A stretch of 62,000 nucleotides of DNA from Cristatella mucedo (lineage: Eukaryota > Bryozoa > Phylactolaemata > Cristatellidae), in NCBI GenBank assembly GCA_009760855.2, contig WPIO01000171.1:500001-562000 (forward strand). The letters run 5' to 3'. The notes below the pieces were generated by a model. That model did no database searches and was not told the origin of the DNA. It saw nothing but the letters and a program-made list of their open reading frames with translations. Positions within the stretch are counted from its first letter, which is position 1. Every line of letters starts with the position of its first letter. A program made the position numbers and the translations under genes. Of the stretch, positions 32,937 through 44,376 are shown one piece after another.

Positions 32937-33434
32937 GTATTTTATTAAGTGCTCTTATGGCAGGCAATAGGAGTGAAGTTACTCGTGACAATGATGGTAA
33001 GAATTACATTAAAAAGACATTTGGATACCGCCGTCATATGAATAGTTCTCTTTAAGCAGGTGGGCCATTAACATGTGGTGGAAAGGAAGCACAACAATCG
33101 ATCAGTGATCGATAGTGTCAGCGATTTCTTTCGCTAAAGCGTGGAACTGGTTGCTGGAAACGTGCCGGTGTCGGGTACCCTGAACTTGCCCCAAACTTCG
33201 AAGAACAAGGCGGTCGTGCTTCCAGGGCCAGTCGCACTCGATGTGAAGCCTACGACTTTGGTGACTTGAGTCGAGACTCGCGTCGCTGTAAAGTGTCCAA
33301 TGTATCGAAATGCTGCTCCGTTTCTATTCTTCGAACATGCTGCTGAAATGGTGCCTTGGTCACGTGCCTTGGTCACGTGCCTTGGTCACGTGCCTTGGTC
33401 GCGCGATAAGCGATAGCCCTCACTACTGCTGTGT
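32937..33434. other. Unique DNA with an E-box array
   Basis: A minus frame at 33134-33376 (80 codons) reads as plausible protein but has no recognised domain. The tandem CACGTG array is listed separately. Confidence 0.45.
33351..33399. repeat. 13-bp tandem repeat with three CACGTG E-boxes
   Basis: Units CACGTGCCTTGGT start at 33361, 33374 and 33387, preceded by GTGCCTTGGT. CACGTG is the classic bHLH/bZIP binding word; any regulatory role is inference. Confidence 0.85.
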
Positions 33435-33575
33435 ATTGTTAAGTAATGTATCGCCGTCGTAACTCTACAAAGCCACTGAGACTAAGCGGGTGTAACGGAG
33501 AAGAGTTTGCTGTAGCGCACTCAAAGCCTAAGCGGCTTTCGGTATGCATTCGGTAGCCAGCGGACTCCAAGTGTG
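33435..33575 (-). mobile_element. LINE-II 3' end, decayed
   Basis: TAATGTATCGCCGTCGTAAC, TCTACAAAGCCACTGAG, GCGCACTCAAAGCCTAAGCG and GCTTTCGGTATGCATTCGGT are the reverse complement of the LINE-II end. Confidence 0.8.
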
Positions 33576-33842
33576 AGACGAGGAGCTTTGTTTTGACATC
33601 TACAAGTCGCATGCACGCGCTTAATGATGACAGGGAAGAATACCTGCCTTGCAGATCAGGGCTTCTTCACTTGTTTAGCTGTCGAAGTGCTCATGTGGTC
33701 TTCTGCAATGATTACAGTGAGATTAGAAATTGGCAATGCCGTGATCTTCACGCGCTTACATGGTAACTACCTCCACACGGTTACGACCACGCTGCGGTAG
33801 CGGACCTTGCTGTTACTGTGGCGGCTACGAAAACAGAAGAAT

Positions 33843-33929
33843 TTGTAAAGTGCCTAGAAAGAGATTGAGTTCTAGACTACTTTATTTAGTACTCTCTGAG
33901 GCTGCTATATTAAATGTATTATTATTATG
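33843..33929 (+). mobile_element. LINE-I 3' end with an insertion in its hairpin
   Basis: TTGTAAAGTGCCTAGAAAGA and GATTGAGTTCT, then about 22 extra bases (AGACTACTTTATTTAGTA) before CTCTCTGAGG, then ATTATTATTAT. Confidence 0.8.
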
Positions 33930-34924
33930 ATTCAGCTTCCTGCAGCGATTTGAAGTAATTTAGCCACTAACTGCATTTTCAGAGCCTGCACCTAGGTATA
34001 TGCTCAACCAAGACATCTGCCAAGATGCTGTCAATCACTCACCGAATAATGTGTTATCAAGTGTAAGGCATTTACGATATTATGAATAATAGCATTGATG
34101 AGATTGCTACGATTCATATTTTGGATTGACAAGACTAGGCCAGAGATGAGCACGAGATAATGCAGTCTCCTACGTACGACGGTGCAGGAAATGCAGCTCG
34201 TTAGTCGTTCTTCGAGGCTTTGCCGGCTCCACCAGTAGTTAGCTACCTGTCAGGTAGTTAGCTACCTGTCAGGTGTCTGCGAGGACTCCTTGCGAGCGCT
34301 GTGTTCGCGGGCAAGGAATTCGGTTAAGTGGCCCCTATAGCTCGCTCGTAAAAATATGCTCAAGAAAGGTCAAATAGCTGTCATTAAAGGTCAACTTGCC
34401 GCTGGTAAGCGTAAAAAACTTCTTGTGCCCGCAGATTAATTGGGCTTGTAATTAACGCACTATGCTCTAGCCGCTTGGTGTAGTTTTGTGTGTTCAATAA
34501 TCAAAACTATCCGCGTAGAGCACGTACTCGTCGTAGTTTCGATAAAATATAATCCTTGAATAGACTCCACTGGCAGTGCATCCCGATTCGAGTTGATCTG
34601 GCGTGCATTGTAATCGCCCGAGATGTGAGCACTACAGTTAGCATGCGAGATGGGCGAATGATTTAGGCGTCCAAGGTTCATTACACGAATGCAGCTGAAA
34701 AGACAGCTCCCAGACTTAGCAGCTCGCTGCTCCCGTGTCTATTTTTTTTACCGCCTTTTAGTTTTATGGTGGTTACTTTCAGCTAACGAAATCGCCGAGA
34801 TCTTCAGATGAGAGATTGACGGCCAAACTGGCTGAGGCGTTTGAGTCGTTACGCTTAGACTATTACAATTCCCCTTAATAAGATATGCTGTCCTGTCTGC
34901 GGCACTAATCATCAGGTGCATCTG
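33930..34924. other. Unique DNA
   Basis: A 19-bp tandem duplication lies at 34236-34273 (listed). No gene or other repeat recognised. Confidence 0.5.
34236..34273. repeat. 19-bp tandem duplication containing a palindrome
   Basis: TAGTTAGCTACCTGTCAGG is repeated exactly (34236-34254, 34255-34273). The junction creates the palindrome CTACCTGTCAGGTAG. Confidence 0.9.
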
Positions 34925-35230
34925 CAGATGGCGAAAGATGCATCAGCTGGTCTGATCTGTCGTGGAAGTGCTGCTGCTGCCTTATTACACTACTTCTGTC
35001 TGACCTTCACCCTATCGATTCCATGAGTCACAAGCTGACTTACAAGTCACTCCACTCGCTTGCACCAGTCTACCTATCCGACCGCCTTGCTCGTCCAGTT
35101 TCGCCTTCAGCTAGTATTCGATGAAAGTCTGGGACTCACTTTGAGTTATGGTCACTACCAGCAATTACCTTGCCCTTATTAGATCTAAGATAAGGACGCA
35201 TCTGTAACTGTTACCTTTCCTTTGGCTTCA
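34925..35230 (+). mobile_element. Old LINE-I RT-downstream fragment
   Basis: KDASAGLICR... and KSLHSLAPVYLSDRL are readable across frame changes near 34930-35100, matching QNSAARLVCRE and FRSLHSLAPAYLSDLL in better copies. No 3' end. Confidence 0.7.
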
Positions 35231-35339
35231 GTACAACTGTCTTCGCGTGTTCCGGTGAGCTTCTTGTGCGCACTAGTGCATGTTTAATTGCAAGCTACAA
35301 GCCAGAGATCTTAATTATCCGCGGTCACGTGGCCACGCG

Positions 35340-36521
35340 TGTCAGGTCCGATGTCAACGGGAGACTCCAGCGTGGATGATGTGAACGGATTAAGATCGTC
35401 CGAAGAGTCACTGAATCACGGCGCACCTCAGGGCTCTGCACTCGGTCTGGTTCTTTTCACGGTTTAAACTCTCCCTCTGGCCGATGCGATTTTCAGGCAC
35501 AGAATAGGCTTTTACTTCTATGCAGATGACACTCAGTTGTATTCTTGCTTTGATCCCACCCAGCCCTGCAGCACATCGAGTTATCTCAACTCCCTTGCTG
35601 CATGTATTGAGGAAACCCGTGAAAGGGTGGCAGCAAGCTTGCTTAAACTGAAGAACGAGAAAACAAACTTATTAACTGTTGGCAAACAAGTGTGATTCAG
35701 AAATTGAAAAAATTAACTCTCAAAATCGGCTCTGCCAGCATATCTTCTGTTGCACCTTTACGAAATCTAGGTTTCCTATTCCAAAGTGACCTTTCACTAC
35801 TCGCCAACATCAGCTCCGAAGTCAAATCTGCCTAGTTTCAGCTACCTAACATTGCTAAAGTTTGGAATTGCTTAGACAGGGATACCATATCTAAATTGGT
35901 CCGTGCATTGGTGACATCCTGTCTCGACTTCCGTTACTCACTTCTTGCTGGTCTAGCGGTCGGTGCCACTGGGCGCTTACAGCTGGTGCAAAACTCTGCA
36001 GCTAGATTTGTCTGCCGCGAGCATCGCAGTTGCCATATCGCACCACTTCTCGTCGACCTGTACTGGCTCCCAGTCAAGCAAAGCATAAAATTCAAGTTTC
36101 TGTCACTCAATTTTAGGTCCCTTCATTCTTTGGCACCAGCCTACCTATCAAATCTACTCCCCCTTAGTTCGTGTGCTCCCAAAGCCTGGAACTCACTTCT
36201 GAATTACCTCACGACATCCCTGACTTGACCACATTTAAACAGAAATTAAAAACGCATCTATTTATCAAAGCTTTTAGAAGGTCCATGCGATTCATCATTT
36301 TTGTGCTTCTCCGTGCTGACACTGTGCATGCAACCAGTAACTATGTTTTACATGTTGATCCTGTGCATGCCACTTCTTACCGTGTTATCGTTGTTGGCAT
36401 TAAGCATGCTACCACTAACCATTAGGTCATACTTCCTTTACAGCATACGTAAAGTGCCTAAAATGAGATTAAGTTCTCTGCAGCTATTACGCAAACATAT
36501 TATTATTATTATTATTATTAC
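35340..36521 (+). mobile_element. LINE-I copy, RT middle to (ATT)n tail
   Basis: Begins within RT, continues through the RT-downstream region and the LINE-I 3' UTR (CATGCTACCACTAACCATTA), the stem-loop (GTGCCTAAAATGAGATTAAG) and (ATT)n at about 36500-36521. Carries the shared in-frame TAA. Confidence 0.88.
35343..36228 (+). pseudogene. LINE-I reverse transcriptase remnant
   Basis: RT of a CR1/L2-like retrotransposon would copy element RNA at a nicked target. Visible pieces: GAPQGSALGLVLFTV (motif B), an in-frame TAA at 35465-35467, then [19 protein letters not shown] (motif C, both catalytic Asp present), LNSLAACIEETR, KNEKTNLLTVGK. A one-base deletion near 35692 shifts the frame. An uninterrupted segment at 35896-36228 encodes VTSCLDFRYSLLAGL, QNSAARFVCREHRS and the conserved RT-downstream region. 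The endonuclease and RT fingers are absent. Dead copy. Confidence 0.85.
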
Positions 36522-37519
36522 CATCATGAATGTTTGTGGGCTTGGTATCGTGCAGTTCACTAACCCCACTGGTTTGTTCTCTTGATGCAAGTTGGAATGG
36601 AGTGATGGAGAGATCGAGCTCTCTTTGAGCACTAAACAAGCTTCCTATAATAATAGTTATTGTTGCATTGTCAGCGTTTAAAAATTTCCGCGTACTACCC
36701 GAACGGCCCACGTCGTCCATCCTTAGCAGGTACTTCGCCCGGCAAGTACTTCGCCGCCATTGAGCCGGAACTCGCTGACAGCTTGCTCGCTCGAGCCCAA
36801 TTAACAGAATGGATAACCGTCTTGAGAAGGCGTCACCAATCCAAGGAGGAAAGAGGTGCGGCAATAACCTAAATGCGAGCCGAGAGCGCATTTCGTATTG
36901 AAATGTGAAAACGCCACGTAATCAGCCACGTAATGACAGGGTGATAAATAGCGGCTACTGAATTACTAACCGTACCGGCCGGATATGCCATAAGTACTGG
37001 CCTGGTCGTGCTTTGGGTAACGAACGAGTGAGCTGCACTTTTAGCTTTGAAGTGAGGCAATTGACTTGGCGAATTGACTCGAGCTGTTATTGACTGGCCG
37101 CCGGCCCTGTTTTCTTTCCTTCGCGGCTATACGTGCGACTTGCGGCGGGTCTCGCGTATCCGATATCCCGGCTGCCCGCCCGGTGCTCCTACCCAATAGC
37201 ACTCCTGCCCAGTAGCGCCATAATTGGCCGCTACTATCGCGAAGTCGAGCCGTAGGGTCAACGGGGTCCGCCCGCTTAAAAGAGCTTGTTTTCACCGGAG
37301 ACAGTTTCTCGGCGTTGCCCGCTCGCTGAAAGGTCAAAGGTCTGAAGCAGGATCGGTGAGAATGAAAGCCCGCTCGCTGCCGTTTAGACTGGTCACATGG
37401 TTACATTCCTCACACTCAGCAGGCGCTCGTCGAAGCCTCGAAAAGGCTCTGCCTTAAGTTGGAGCGGTAGGAGCCGAATGAAGAAGCCTGAGATGAGAAA
37501 TCTAAGAAGGAAGGCGCGG
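36522..37519. other. Unique DNA, no gene supported
   Basis: No recognised family. GC content rises around 37050-37440. Short overlapping frames only. Confidence 0.5.
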
Positions 37520-37539
37520 TGACCACGTTCTACGTGGCA

Positions 37540-38734
37540 ACGACGACGGAAATGTCGCTGCCCTAGCTCTGCTAGATCTGTCAGCCACCTTCGGCACCAT
37601 TGATCGCGACGTTCTACTCAAACGATTGAGAGCAACGATCGGTCTGGCAGACGAGGCACTGGCGTGGATCAAATAAATGTAAGAACTCGTTTATATAGCG
37701 CCCCAAGAGAACTTAATCTCTATTCAGGCGCTTCACATATGCCTCGGGGCTCGAGCCCACGACCTCAGCCAGACCTTGGTCGGGGCGAGCACCTTAACCG
37801 CTAGACCAAACCAGCTCGGCAAATCGTACTAGTCTGATCGTATTCAGTCCGTTTCGTGTGGGGGGGTCAGGTCTCACACGCAAGACGGGTCACCTGTGGA
37901 GTCCCTCAAGTTGCCGTCCTCGGTCCCTTGCTGTTCTCCATTTATACTCAACCCCTGGGAAAAGTGATTAAGGCCCATGGAACAGGATATCACATCTATG
38001 CTGACGATACTCAGCTGTATTTGTCATTCAAACCGTCGGAATCTGCTGCAGCAACTGAGGAACTGAATGCTTGCCTTGCCGACATGTCCTTCGATCCTGG
38101 ATGTCGGAAAACTTCCTGAAATTAAGTAATGATAAAACCGAACTGCTGTTCATAGGACACCCTAACCGTGTGGCTGGATTAAAAGGCTTTGATCTTCTAA
38201 TAGGTGATGCTGTTGTGCGACCATCGCCACGTGCTCGAAATTTAGGTGTCGTTTTCGATAGCTGCCTCAATTTTAAAAAGCTTCATTCAGAAGACTGCTT
38301 CTGCAGCTTGCCATCACGCCCGATCCTTATCTAAGATGAGGAGCTGTCTTCCACAGTGGCTTGTAAACAAGTCAACTAGCTCCTTAGTTCTGTCTAGGCT
38401 TGATTATTGTAATTCCCTTTTGGCTGGGCCACCAAAGAACAACTAGGCTACTGCCGCTGGCTATGAATATGGCTACAAGGCTAGTTTTAAGTCCCAGAGG
38501 TTTGACCACGTGTCTCCTTCGCTAAGAGAGCTAGGGTGGCTGCCGGTTGGATCAACGGTACAGAGCAAAGTTCTTACGCTGACCCACAAGGCCCGCCATG
38601 GCTTGGCCCCTCCATACCTAGCCGAACTGCTGCACCAGTTTAAGCCTCCTCATGCCTTCAGGTCCTTCCTGTATGGAAAATACATTAGCTGTTCCATTCA
38701 TCAGCTTAAAGACCGTTGGCGACAGAAGCTTTAG
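37540..38734 (+). pseudogene. LINE-II reverse transcriptase remnant
   Basis: Pieces in order: ALALLDLSATFGTIDRDV (motif A, with AFD changed to TFG so the catalytic Asp is missing), the [25 protein letters not shown] (motif B, PQGS changed to PQVA), [19 protein letters not shown] (motif C intact), [86 protein letters not shown]. At least three frameshifts. CR1/L2-like family; inactive. Confidence 0.85.
37675..37820 (-). mobile_element. SINE-A nested in LINE-II
   Basis: TTTATATAGCGCCCCAAGAG, AGGCGCTTCACATATGCC, GGGGCTCGAGCCC, AACCGCTAGACCAAACCAG, ending CTCGGC. AAAT flanks both sides (37671-37674 and 37821-37824), and the host LINE-II resumes at CGTACTAGTCTGATCG. Confidence 0.93.
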
Positions 38735-39049
38735 CCCTGCAGGTCCTAGACTGTGAAACTTCTTTCCACGATTCCTACGCAACGACAACTACTCTCCTGC
38801 TGCCGACTATGGCTCATCTTTTTCAGAGGTCCTTAGCTGCTACTTCCATGCTAATCACTGCCTAAACTGCTCTCCTGACTCTACTATGCTTCCCACATTC
38901 TCTTTGTTGCGTGAGTTGGTCTGTTGGCTACCAAATGTATACCGAAAACCGCTTAGGCTGTGAGTTCGCAATACAAAACTCTCCTGCGTGACACCCACAT
39001 AGTCTTTATGGCTTTGTGGAGTTACATACGGAGATCCACTACATTATAT

Positions 39050-39464
39050 GACGTGATCTGGAGCTCTGTGAAGCGTCCGGATTTCCCGTTTTGCGAGGGT
39101 AGCTGGAGCAGCCAATTATGTCTAGTGTTCAAGCATGCTGCACTTCATGCTGAACATTTCTGTGGCATAGCCTCTAGATATCTGCGGAGTGCGTAGCTGC
39201 GTTCTGCAGCCAGCCAGCGTCTCATCGTCATGATGCATATCGTCGCACGATGCCTCACGTCCGTCAACTCGATTCTGTCTGCTTCTTCCTTCCTCACAGG
39301 TTTTGATCCCGAGCATCGTCCGCAAGAAGGATTATTATTATTATGATCATTATTAATGCCATATTGAGGCTCGGCTAGATTTTGAGAACCCGGATTTCCG
39401 TTAGCAAGACCATCCTTCATTAGCGTTTTTTTAAATTTTGCCGAGCTGATGTGACCCAGTGAAT
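39050..39464. other. Unique DNA
   Basis: Only a short ATTATTATTATTATGATCATTATT patch (39330-39355) stands out, possibly a decayed tail without an element. Confidence 0.5.
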
Positions 39465-39492
39465 TATATATATATATATCTATATCTATCTA

Positions 39493-39534
<42 letters not shown>
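39465..39534. repeat. (TA)n array with TCTA block
   Basis: TA dinucleotides with an ATCTATCTATC interruption near 39478-39494; abuts the tail of the next SINE-A. Confidence 0.95.
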
Positions 39535-39539
<5 letters not shown>

Positions 39540-39669
39540 TCTGTGTAGCACCCTAAGAGAACTTATGCTCTATTCAGGTTCTTCACATATGCCTTGGGCT
39601 CGAGCCCACTACTTCGGCCAGACCTTGGTCGGGGCGAGCACCTTAACCACTGGGCCAAATCAGCTCCGC
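39535..39669 (-). mobile_element. SINE-A copy
   Basis: AATCTGTGTAGCACCCTAAG, AGAGAACTTATGCTCTATTC, GGGCTCGAGCCC, TGGTCGGGGCGAGCACCTTA and ACCACTGGGCCAAATCAGCT. Confidence 0.88.
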
Positions 39670-39878
39670 GTGGGAAGTTGCAAGGTTCAGAATGTGGAGA
39701 TTCTTACTAGAGTCGATAAAGCCGGTGTTTGGGACAAAGAAGAAACCGCCGGCAGCAGAGAGGCTCCGAGTTTCGCTCCTATTTCGCCTCTCTCAGCGAA
39801 GTGTGCGGCTCTGCTCGACTGTGCACTACTAATACATTGTGTACTCTACAGGATATGCAAGTTCTAAAGAAAAAAAGT

Positions 39879-39976
39879 GGTGCACGCTGCTGCTCAGCAT
39901 TCAGCATTCTCTCGGAAGCTCTCCGTGGCAACTTGTCAGCCTCTTGTCAACCTCTGCTCCCCAGTGAGCGCTTCTT
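39879..39976 (+). repeat. Left arm of a 98-bp perfect inverted repeat
   Basis: Starts GGTGCACGCTGCTGCTCAGC and ends GTGAGCGCTTCTT. It is identical to the reverse complement of 42965-43062. Downstream, 39977-40010 (TTTCACACGTCGTGGGTGC) is weakly like the segment beyond the other arm (SINE-B-like B box). Confidence 0.9.
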
Positions 39977-41324
39977 ATTTCACACGTCGTGGGTGCAAAT
40001 GGATTGTGGGTGCGAAAGAGATTGTTCAAATGGTTTGCGGCATTCTCGAAGAAGAATAATATATCGCTGCATGCTATGCTCAGGCTGTATTTCTTATTAT
40101 TGTGTGCCTAAGTTGGCTTTCATAATCGGCATACCGGCATGCCTGCTGCGACTATCGATCGCTGCCTTGGCCAAGTGCAATTAATGGGCCGCCGTTACTG
40201 AGCCATTAACCTAGTTCTAGGCCGGCTAAGTTAGCACTGATCAATCGCCCTGATGGCGTGAGGAGAGGACGCCACAGGATCGCCCTTCAGTAAACCTAAG
40301 CGTCAGTGCTGAGGAGGCGTCTAGGTCGCCCGCGACGCTTTTGCGTGCGACTTACGTTGTTGACGTCGCCCAGGACACATGTAGCAATACTGGAGTTTAC
40401 CTAATTAACGGTCCCACTCTGTGAGTCGCCCGTCGGAGGCCGAATCACTTGAAACGGCCTTGAGCGGAATGCCACACCACTTCTCCTCGAGGGCTGCTGC
40501 AATGCGATCTGGAAATATGATCGTGTGTAGACAATAGGGCGGCGGCTCGGCGCGGCAGTAGACCTGCTATCGATTGTGGCTGGCTCGACTTTTCTGAGAC
40601 TGGGCGTGGCCGCCATTGCTAGTTGTGCAGAGGCTGTGAGCAGCTGTCTGTGCAGCTGGCGGCCGTGATGTGCTGCTACTCGCTGGCAAAGCTGCCTCTC
40701 GTCGGCTCCCTTTCATCATCCATGAATGCTGCAGAAACGCACACCAATAAAGTACGTGAGCTACCAGTTCGCTGGCTGCCAGCGTGCGAACAAGTCCGGC
40801 ACTTGCTCTTTGCTTCTGGTACTCTGCATAATTGCCATGGAATGCAATTTGACGGAATGCTGCCTCCTTTCAAAGCGATGCCAGTCTGCGGCCACCGACG
40901 AGCATCGCACTCAAACGCCGCTCGTTAAATCCAATTGTCGAACTGCATATTCCTGGACAGCTTTCAGGCAGGAGCAACTTATTCGGCTCTCCATTGACAT
41001 GCCTTTGCCTCACGGGACGTCATTTTGCTGTCTTTTGGAGTCAGACGGGCTTGCAGCTACAATCTTTCATGGGCGATGCATACACAGCGGCAATCTTTCA
41101 TGAGCCAAAGCTCAGTGCTTGTAGCAAAGTAGTCCGTGGTGCAGCTGCATGTGTGTGACACACTGTGACGCCTTGCCAGCAGCCATCTTTGGTTCTGTTC
41201 CTGGTGATTGCCAACAGCCTTTAAACTTTTCTTTCCGTTAAAATTGAGCACATTGATTCACCGGTACCGTGGCACTGTCATAGCCAGGAACTGTTGACGA
41301 ATTCTGCTCGTCATCGTTCTGCAT

Positions 41325-41354
41325 GCACGAGCGAGGCACGAGCGAGGCACGAGC
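41325..41354. repeat. 11-bp tandem repeat
   Basis: GCACGAGCGAG repeated about 2.7 times. Confidence 0.85.
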
Positions 41355-41524
41355 ATAGTGTATCTGTAGCCGCAACGTGCAAGCTGCAGACAACACCTGT
41401 CCGAAGCAAGGTGCAAGTTGCATTGCTGGTCTGCAAGGTAACCGGCAGAGACGCATTTCAACTGAAGTCTTGAGATGTCTCGGCTAATGACCTCTTTCAC
41501 ACGGTAGAACCTGTTGGATAACTC

Positions 41525-41566
41525 AGCAGGTGCAGCTGAGGTGACAGCAGGTGCAGCTGAGGTGAC
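41525..41566. repeat. 21-bp tandem duplication
   Basis: AGCAGGTGCAGCTGAGGTGA C is repeated exactly at 41525-41545 and 41546-41566. Confidence 0.9.
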
Positions 41567-42838
41567 AGCCGGCGGTTAATGTCGTGATTCGTAGCCGCCA
41601 ACTGGCCGTACAGACCGAACACTTGCAGAGCCTGACTTATTTGGCTTGGATATAGCCGCGATGCTTGCTGTGAGTTTTGTATTTGCCGGCATCCAGTAGC
41701 TGCAGGGCACCTGCTACCCCTCCCCCCTGCGAGAAACTCAGCCATGTGACGTGGAGACCGATCGACGACGCATCTTTCATCGACGCTAGTTTGACGTGCC
41801 AGCAAGAGGTCTCCAGCCGGCAGCACTATATCGTGAGCAACCGTGGTAAGTTCTCGCCGCCATGCCGAACACCGTTTCTATTTAGCTGGTAGAGGGCGGA
41901 GCGTCGCCTAACAAAACAGCGAGGCCCGTACCCATGGTAACCGTCGCCAGAGAGCTCTGCCGATCGTTCCTACGCCTCGGCCCATAGCTGAAGGCAGCGG
42001 CAGCTGCAGGCAGCAGGGATCAAGTGGAGGTTGCTTTTGTGAGCAAGGATTACCGTCGATACCATGAACGATTCTCCGTCAGTGACATTAGCAAAACTAT
42101 TTCCAGCCTCAGCAAGGTAAAAGAAAGCTATCGAGATATTTGTCACAACAAAATCTGGATTTGTGGACGCTGAAAAGGATCCCATGTCAACGTACCTGCG
42201 TGTCGTCTAGCTTGCAACCGTCGGGCCAGCCATCATCAAGCTTTCCTTACTATAAGGGACTTTTGCATTTTTTAATTTCTGATTATAGACTGCATAACAA
42301 GAATCCACTTTTAGCGACCGACTACACGTTTCGCTCAGTTGCTTGGTACGGTGCGGCCTGAATCCTTTACTGCGCCGTCTTTTCATATGGCGTGTCTCAA
42401 GCATCAGCAGCATCCAGCGAAAAGTAGCAGTGCCTCCATCTTCAATATGAAGACGACCGCCGAGCTCTGGAGGCTAATTATTACTGAGCCACTATCCAGT
42501 TGCCTGGTCAGGGAGTTTGTACTGAACGCACTGCCTGCGAATAAAGACAGCTCAAGTGAGCAATCTAACTTGCAAATTTGTTGATAGCGTTCACTTGGAG
42601 TAATCGAATCAATAGTGACTACTTCCATTAAGCTCAGGCTAATCAAGGATGCTACAGGGCGACTATTAAGGGAGACTACTGGAAGACTGTTTGGTGCTAT
42701 CGAGCTCAGCCCAAAGAGACGCGCGGCGGCATTTACTACAGCAGAAATGGAAACCACTTGTTACGTCCTTGGATATCGCTCTATGTGAGCTGGCTTTGTC
42801 TGATTGAGCTTAGCCAAGTAAAATAAAGGTCAAGGCTG

Positions 42839-42964
42839 GTCAAACAGCCTCATGTATGCATTAGCAGAAGCAGCCTAAGCGGCCGCTCATCCCGCTCCCG
42901 GGAAAGAAAGGGCAAGAAAGGAAGGATTGCCTGCTGCGGGAAGCGAACCCGTGGCGTGCGAAGC
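42839..42964 (-). mobile_element. SINE-B-like copy joined to the 98-bp repeat
   Basis: On the minus strand: a strong B box CGGGTTCGCTTCCC, GCAGGCAATCCTTCCTTTC, GGCTGCTTCTGC and ATGAGGCTGTTTGACC, matching the SINE-B body and near-end. Its head region is replaced or extended by the 98-bp repeat at 42965-43062. Confidence 0.65.
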
Positions 42965-43062
42965 AAGAAGCGCTCACTGGGGAGCAGAGGTTGACAAGAG
43001 GCTGACAAGTTGCCACGGAGAGCTTCCGAGAGAATGCTGAATGCTGAGCAGCAGCGTGCACC
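42965..43062 (-). repeat. Right arm of a 98-bp perfect inverted repeat
   Basis: Exact reverse complement of 39879-39976. A short TATATATATATA follows directly at 43063. No matching target-site duplication is seen at the outer edges. Confidence 0.9.
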
Positions 43063-43395
43063 TATATATATATATATTCCACTTATGGTGCAGAGTTTAT
43101 TTTGAATAGTTCCGTCTTTCCTTTTCTCGCATCTCAGGCTTTACATTTTTGGACTGCTGTATCTCCCGTCAATTTTCGCTTTTAGCTTTTCCATTTTAAT
43201 ACTAGCTGCCACTTATGAATTAGTGGCAAATTCTCTCTAGAGCAGATTCTTTACCCAGCCACTTAAATTATTGACTAGCCTGCCGTCTTCTGTTGCTACT
43301 AAATTTTGACATAGTGAAAAGTTGAGATTTTCTATAGGTAATGTTGTTGCAGCGTAGATATATAAATGATCTTACTGCTCTGAAAATAATGTCTA
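43063..43395. other. Unique DNA
   Basis: AT-rich; nothing recognised. Confidence 0.5.
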
Positions 43396-43490
43396 AATAA
43401 TAATAATAATAACACACTTGATAAAGCGCCTCTGAGAACTCAACCTCTTTCTAGGCGCTTTACATTTGCTTAAAAGGACGCACGATCGAA
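43396..43490 (-). mobile_element. LINE-I 3' end
   Basis: AATAATAATAATAACACACT, TGATAAAGCGCCTCTGAGAA, CTCAACCTCTTTCTAGGCGC and TTTACATTTGC. Confidence 0.88.
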
Positions 43491-44376
43491 TTATTTTTGA
43501 AATCTCATCTACTGTGAGACCAACATCTTGAGAGAGCTATCCATGCACTTGTGTCCTTTGGCAGATTCTTCGTTCAACTGCAACCCTCCACAATTCACAT
43601 CTATTTTTGGTATCTAGTATTGATTCTTGGCACAGGTCTCTTCGAAGTCTTGACAACTCAATCTCAAGAGAGTTGTCACAAGAGGCGTCCTTGAAGCTCA
43701 TATTTGGATCCTGCAGTCATCTCTGAACGTGGCCAATCTTTCTTAAGAGGTTATACCAACGTGGCAAATAAAGCCAATAAGTTAAAGTTAAAAGTACAAT
43801 GTAGGAGACCGCCAGCTTCACTTCTTTTTTCAAGTGTTCCACTTGTGTCCTCAGAAAGTGGCTCCGAAAGATTTACAATGCTGTTCAGTTCATCATTGAT
43901 TGCTTACAAAGCCCTTGCAGTCCACCTTGTTGCAGAGTCACGTTTGACTGTGATGGCTAAGACTTTCTTCAGTTCTTCCTACCTCAGAGTTGATCTTGAA
44001 AGAATAAGTAGGTGTTATCTATTGATCCAAGTAAGGTAATGGCAATACAATCTTGACTTGCACGATGAACTCCCGCCGGGTTCAAGCTGTGGTAATCACA
44101 GTTTAAAAAAATTAACTCCCCATTTCTGAACAGTATGCTGTTTTGGACACCTGATAATGGCCAGACATGATTGCTGCGTTGTCGCAGCACAGCTAATTAG
44201 GCAAACCTAGCTTGTGTGGTCTAATAGTGTGTTGGTGCTCAGCCACGGCACGGTGGCTAGCCTTCGGCGCAGCTCAGCAAGCTGGGATCTGTCTCGGCGT
44301 GACACAGCCCGCTTATGGAAGGCAGGATGAAGCCGGCGGACGGGAAAAGCAGTTGGAAAGCGGACGGAGGGGTATA
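43491..44376. other. Unique DNA
   Basis: A 9-bp perfect inverted repeat TGACAACTC/GAGTTGTCA lies at 43651-43678. The frame at 43704-44039 (plus, 111 codons) has no recognised domain. Confidence 0.5.

Larger units (their letters stand above)
37520..39049 (+). mobile_element. LINE-II copy interrupted by a SINE-A
   Basis: Starts near TTCTACGTGGCAACGACG, runs through RT and the downstream region to GTTACATACGGAGATCCA. A minus-strand SINE-A (37675-37820) sits between the motif A region and motif B; the 48336 copy shows the uninterrupted sequence. Confidence 0.88.
39977..42838. other. Interior of the inverted-repeat segment, no gene supported
   Basis: About 2.9 kb without recognised repeat families. 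Short tandem repeats at 41325-41354 and 41525-41566. The longest frames are 39729-40184 plus, 40726-41103 plus, 41497-41826 minus and 42404-42757 minus; none shows a transposase (DDE) or other motif I can name. The 42339-42790 stretch is open on both strands apart from two consecutive stops (TGA TAG at 42582-42587) on the plus strand. Confidence 0.45.

Noticed and set aside
33134-33376. 80-codon minus frame as a gene
   Set aside because: No homology recognised, no start or splice context.
42339-42790. Open stretch on both strands as a coding exon
   Set aside because: Two consecutive in-frame stops (TGA TAG) on the plus strand and no recognisable domain on either strand.
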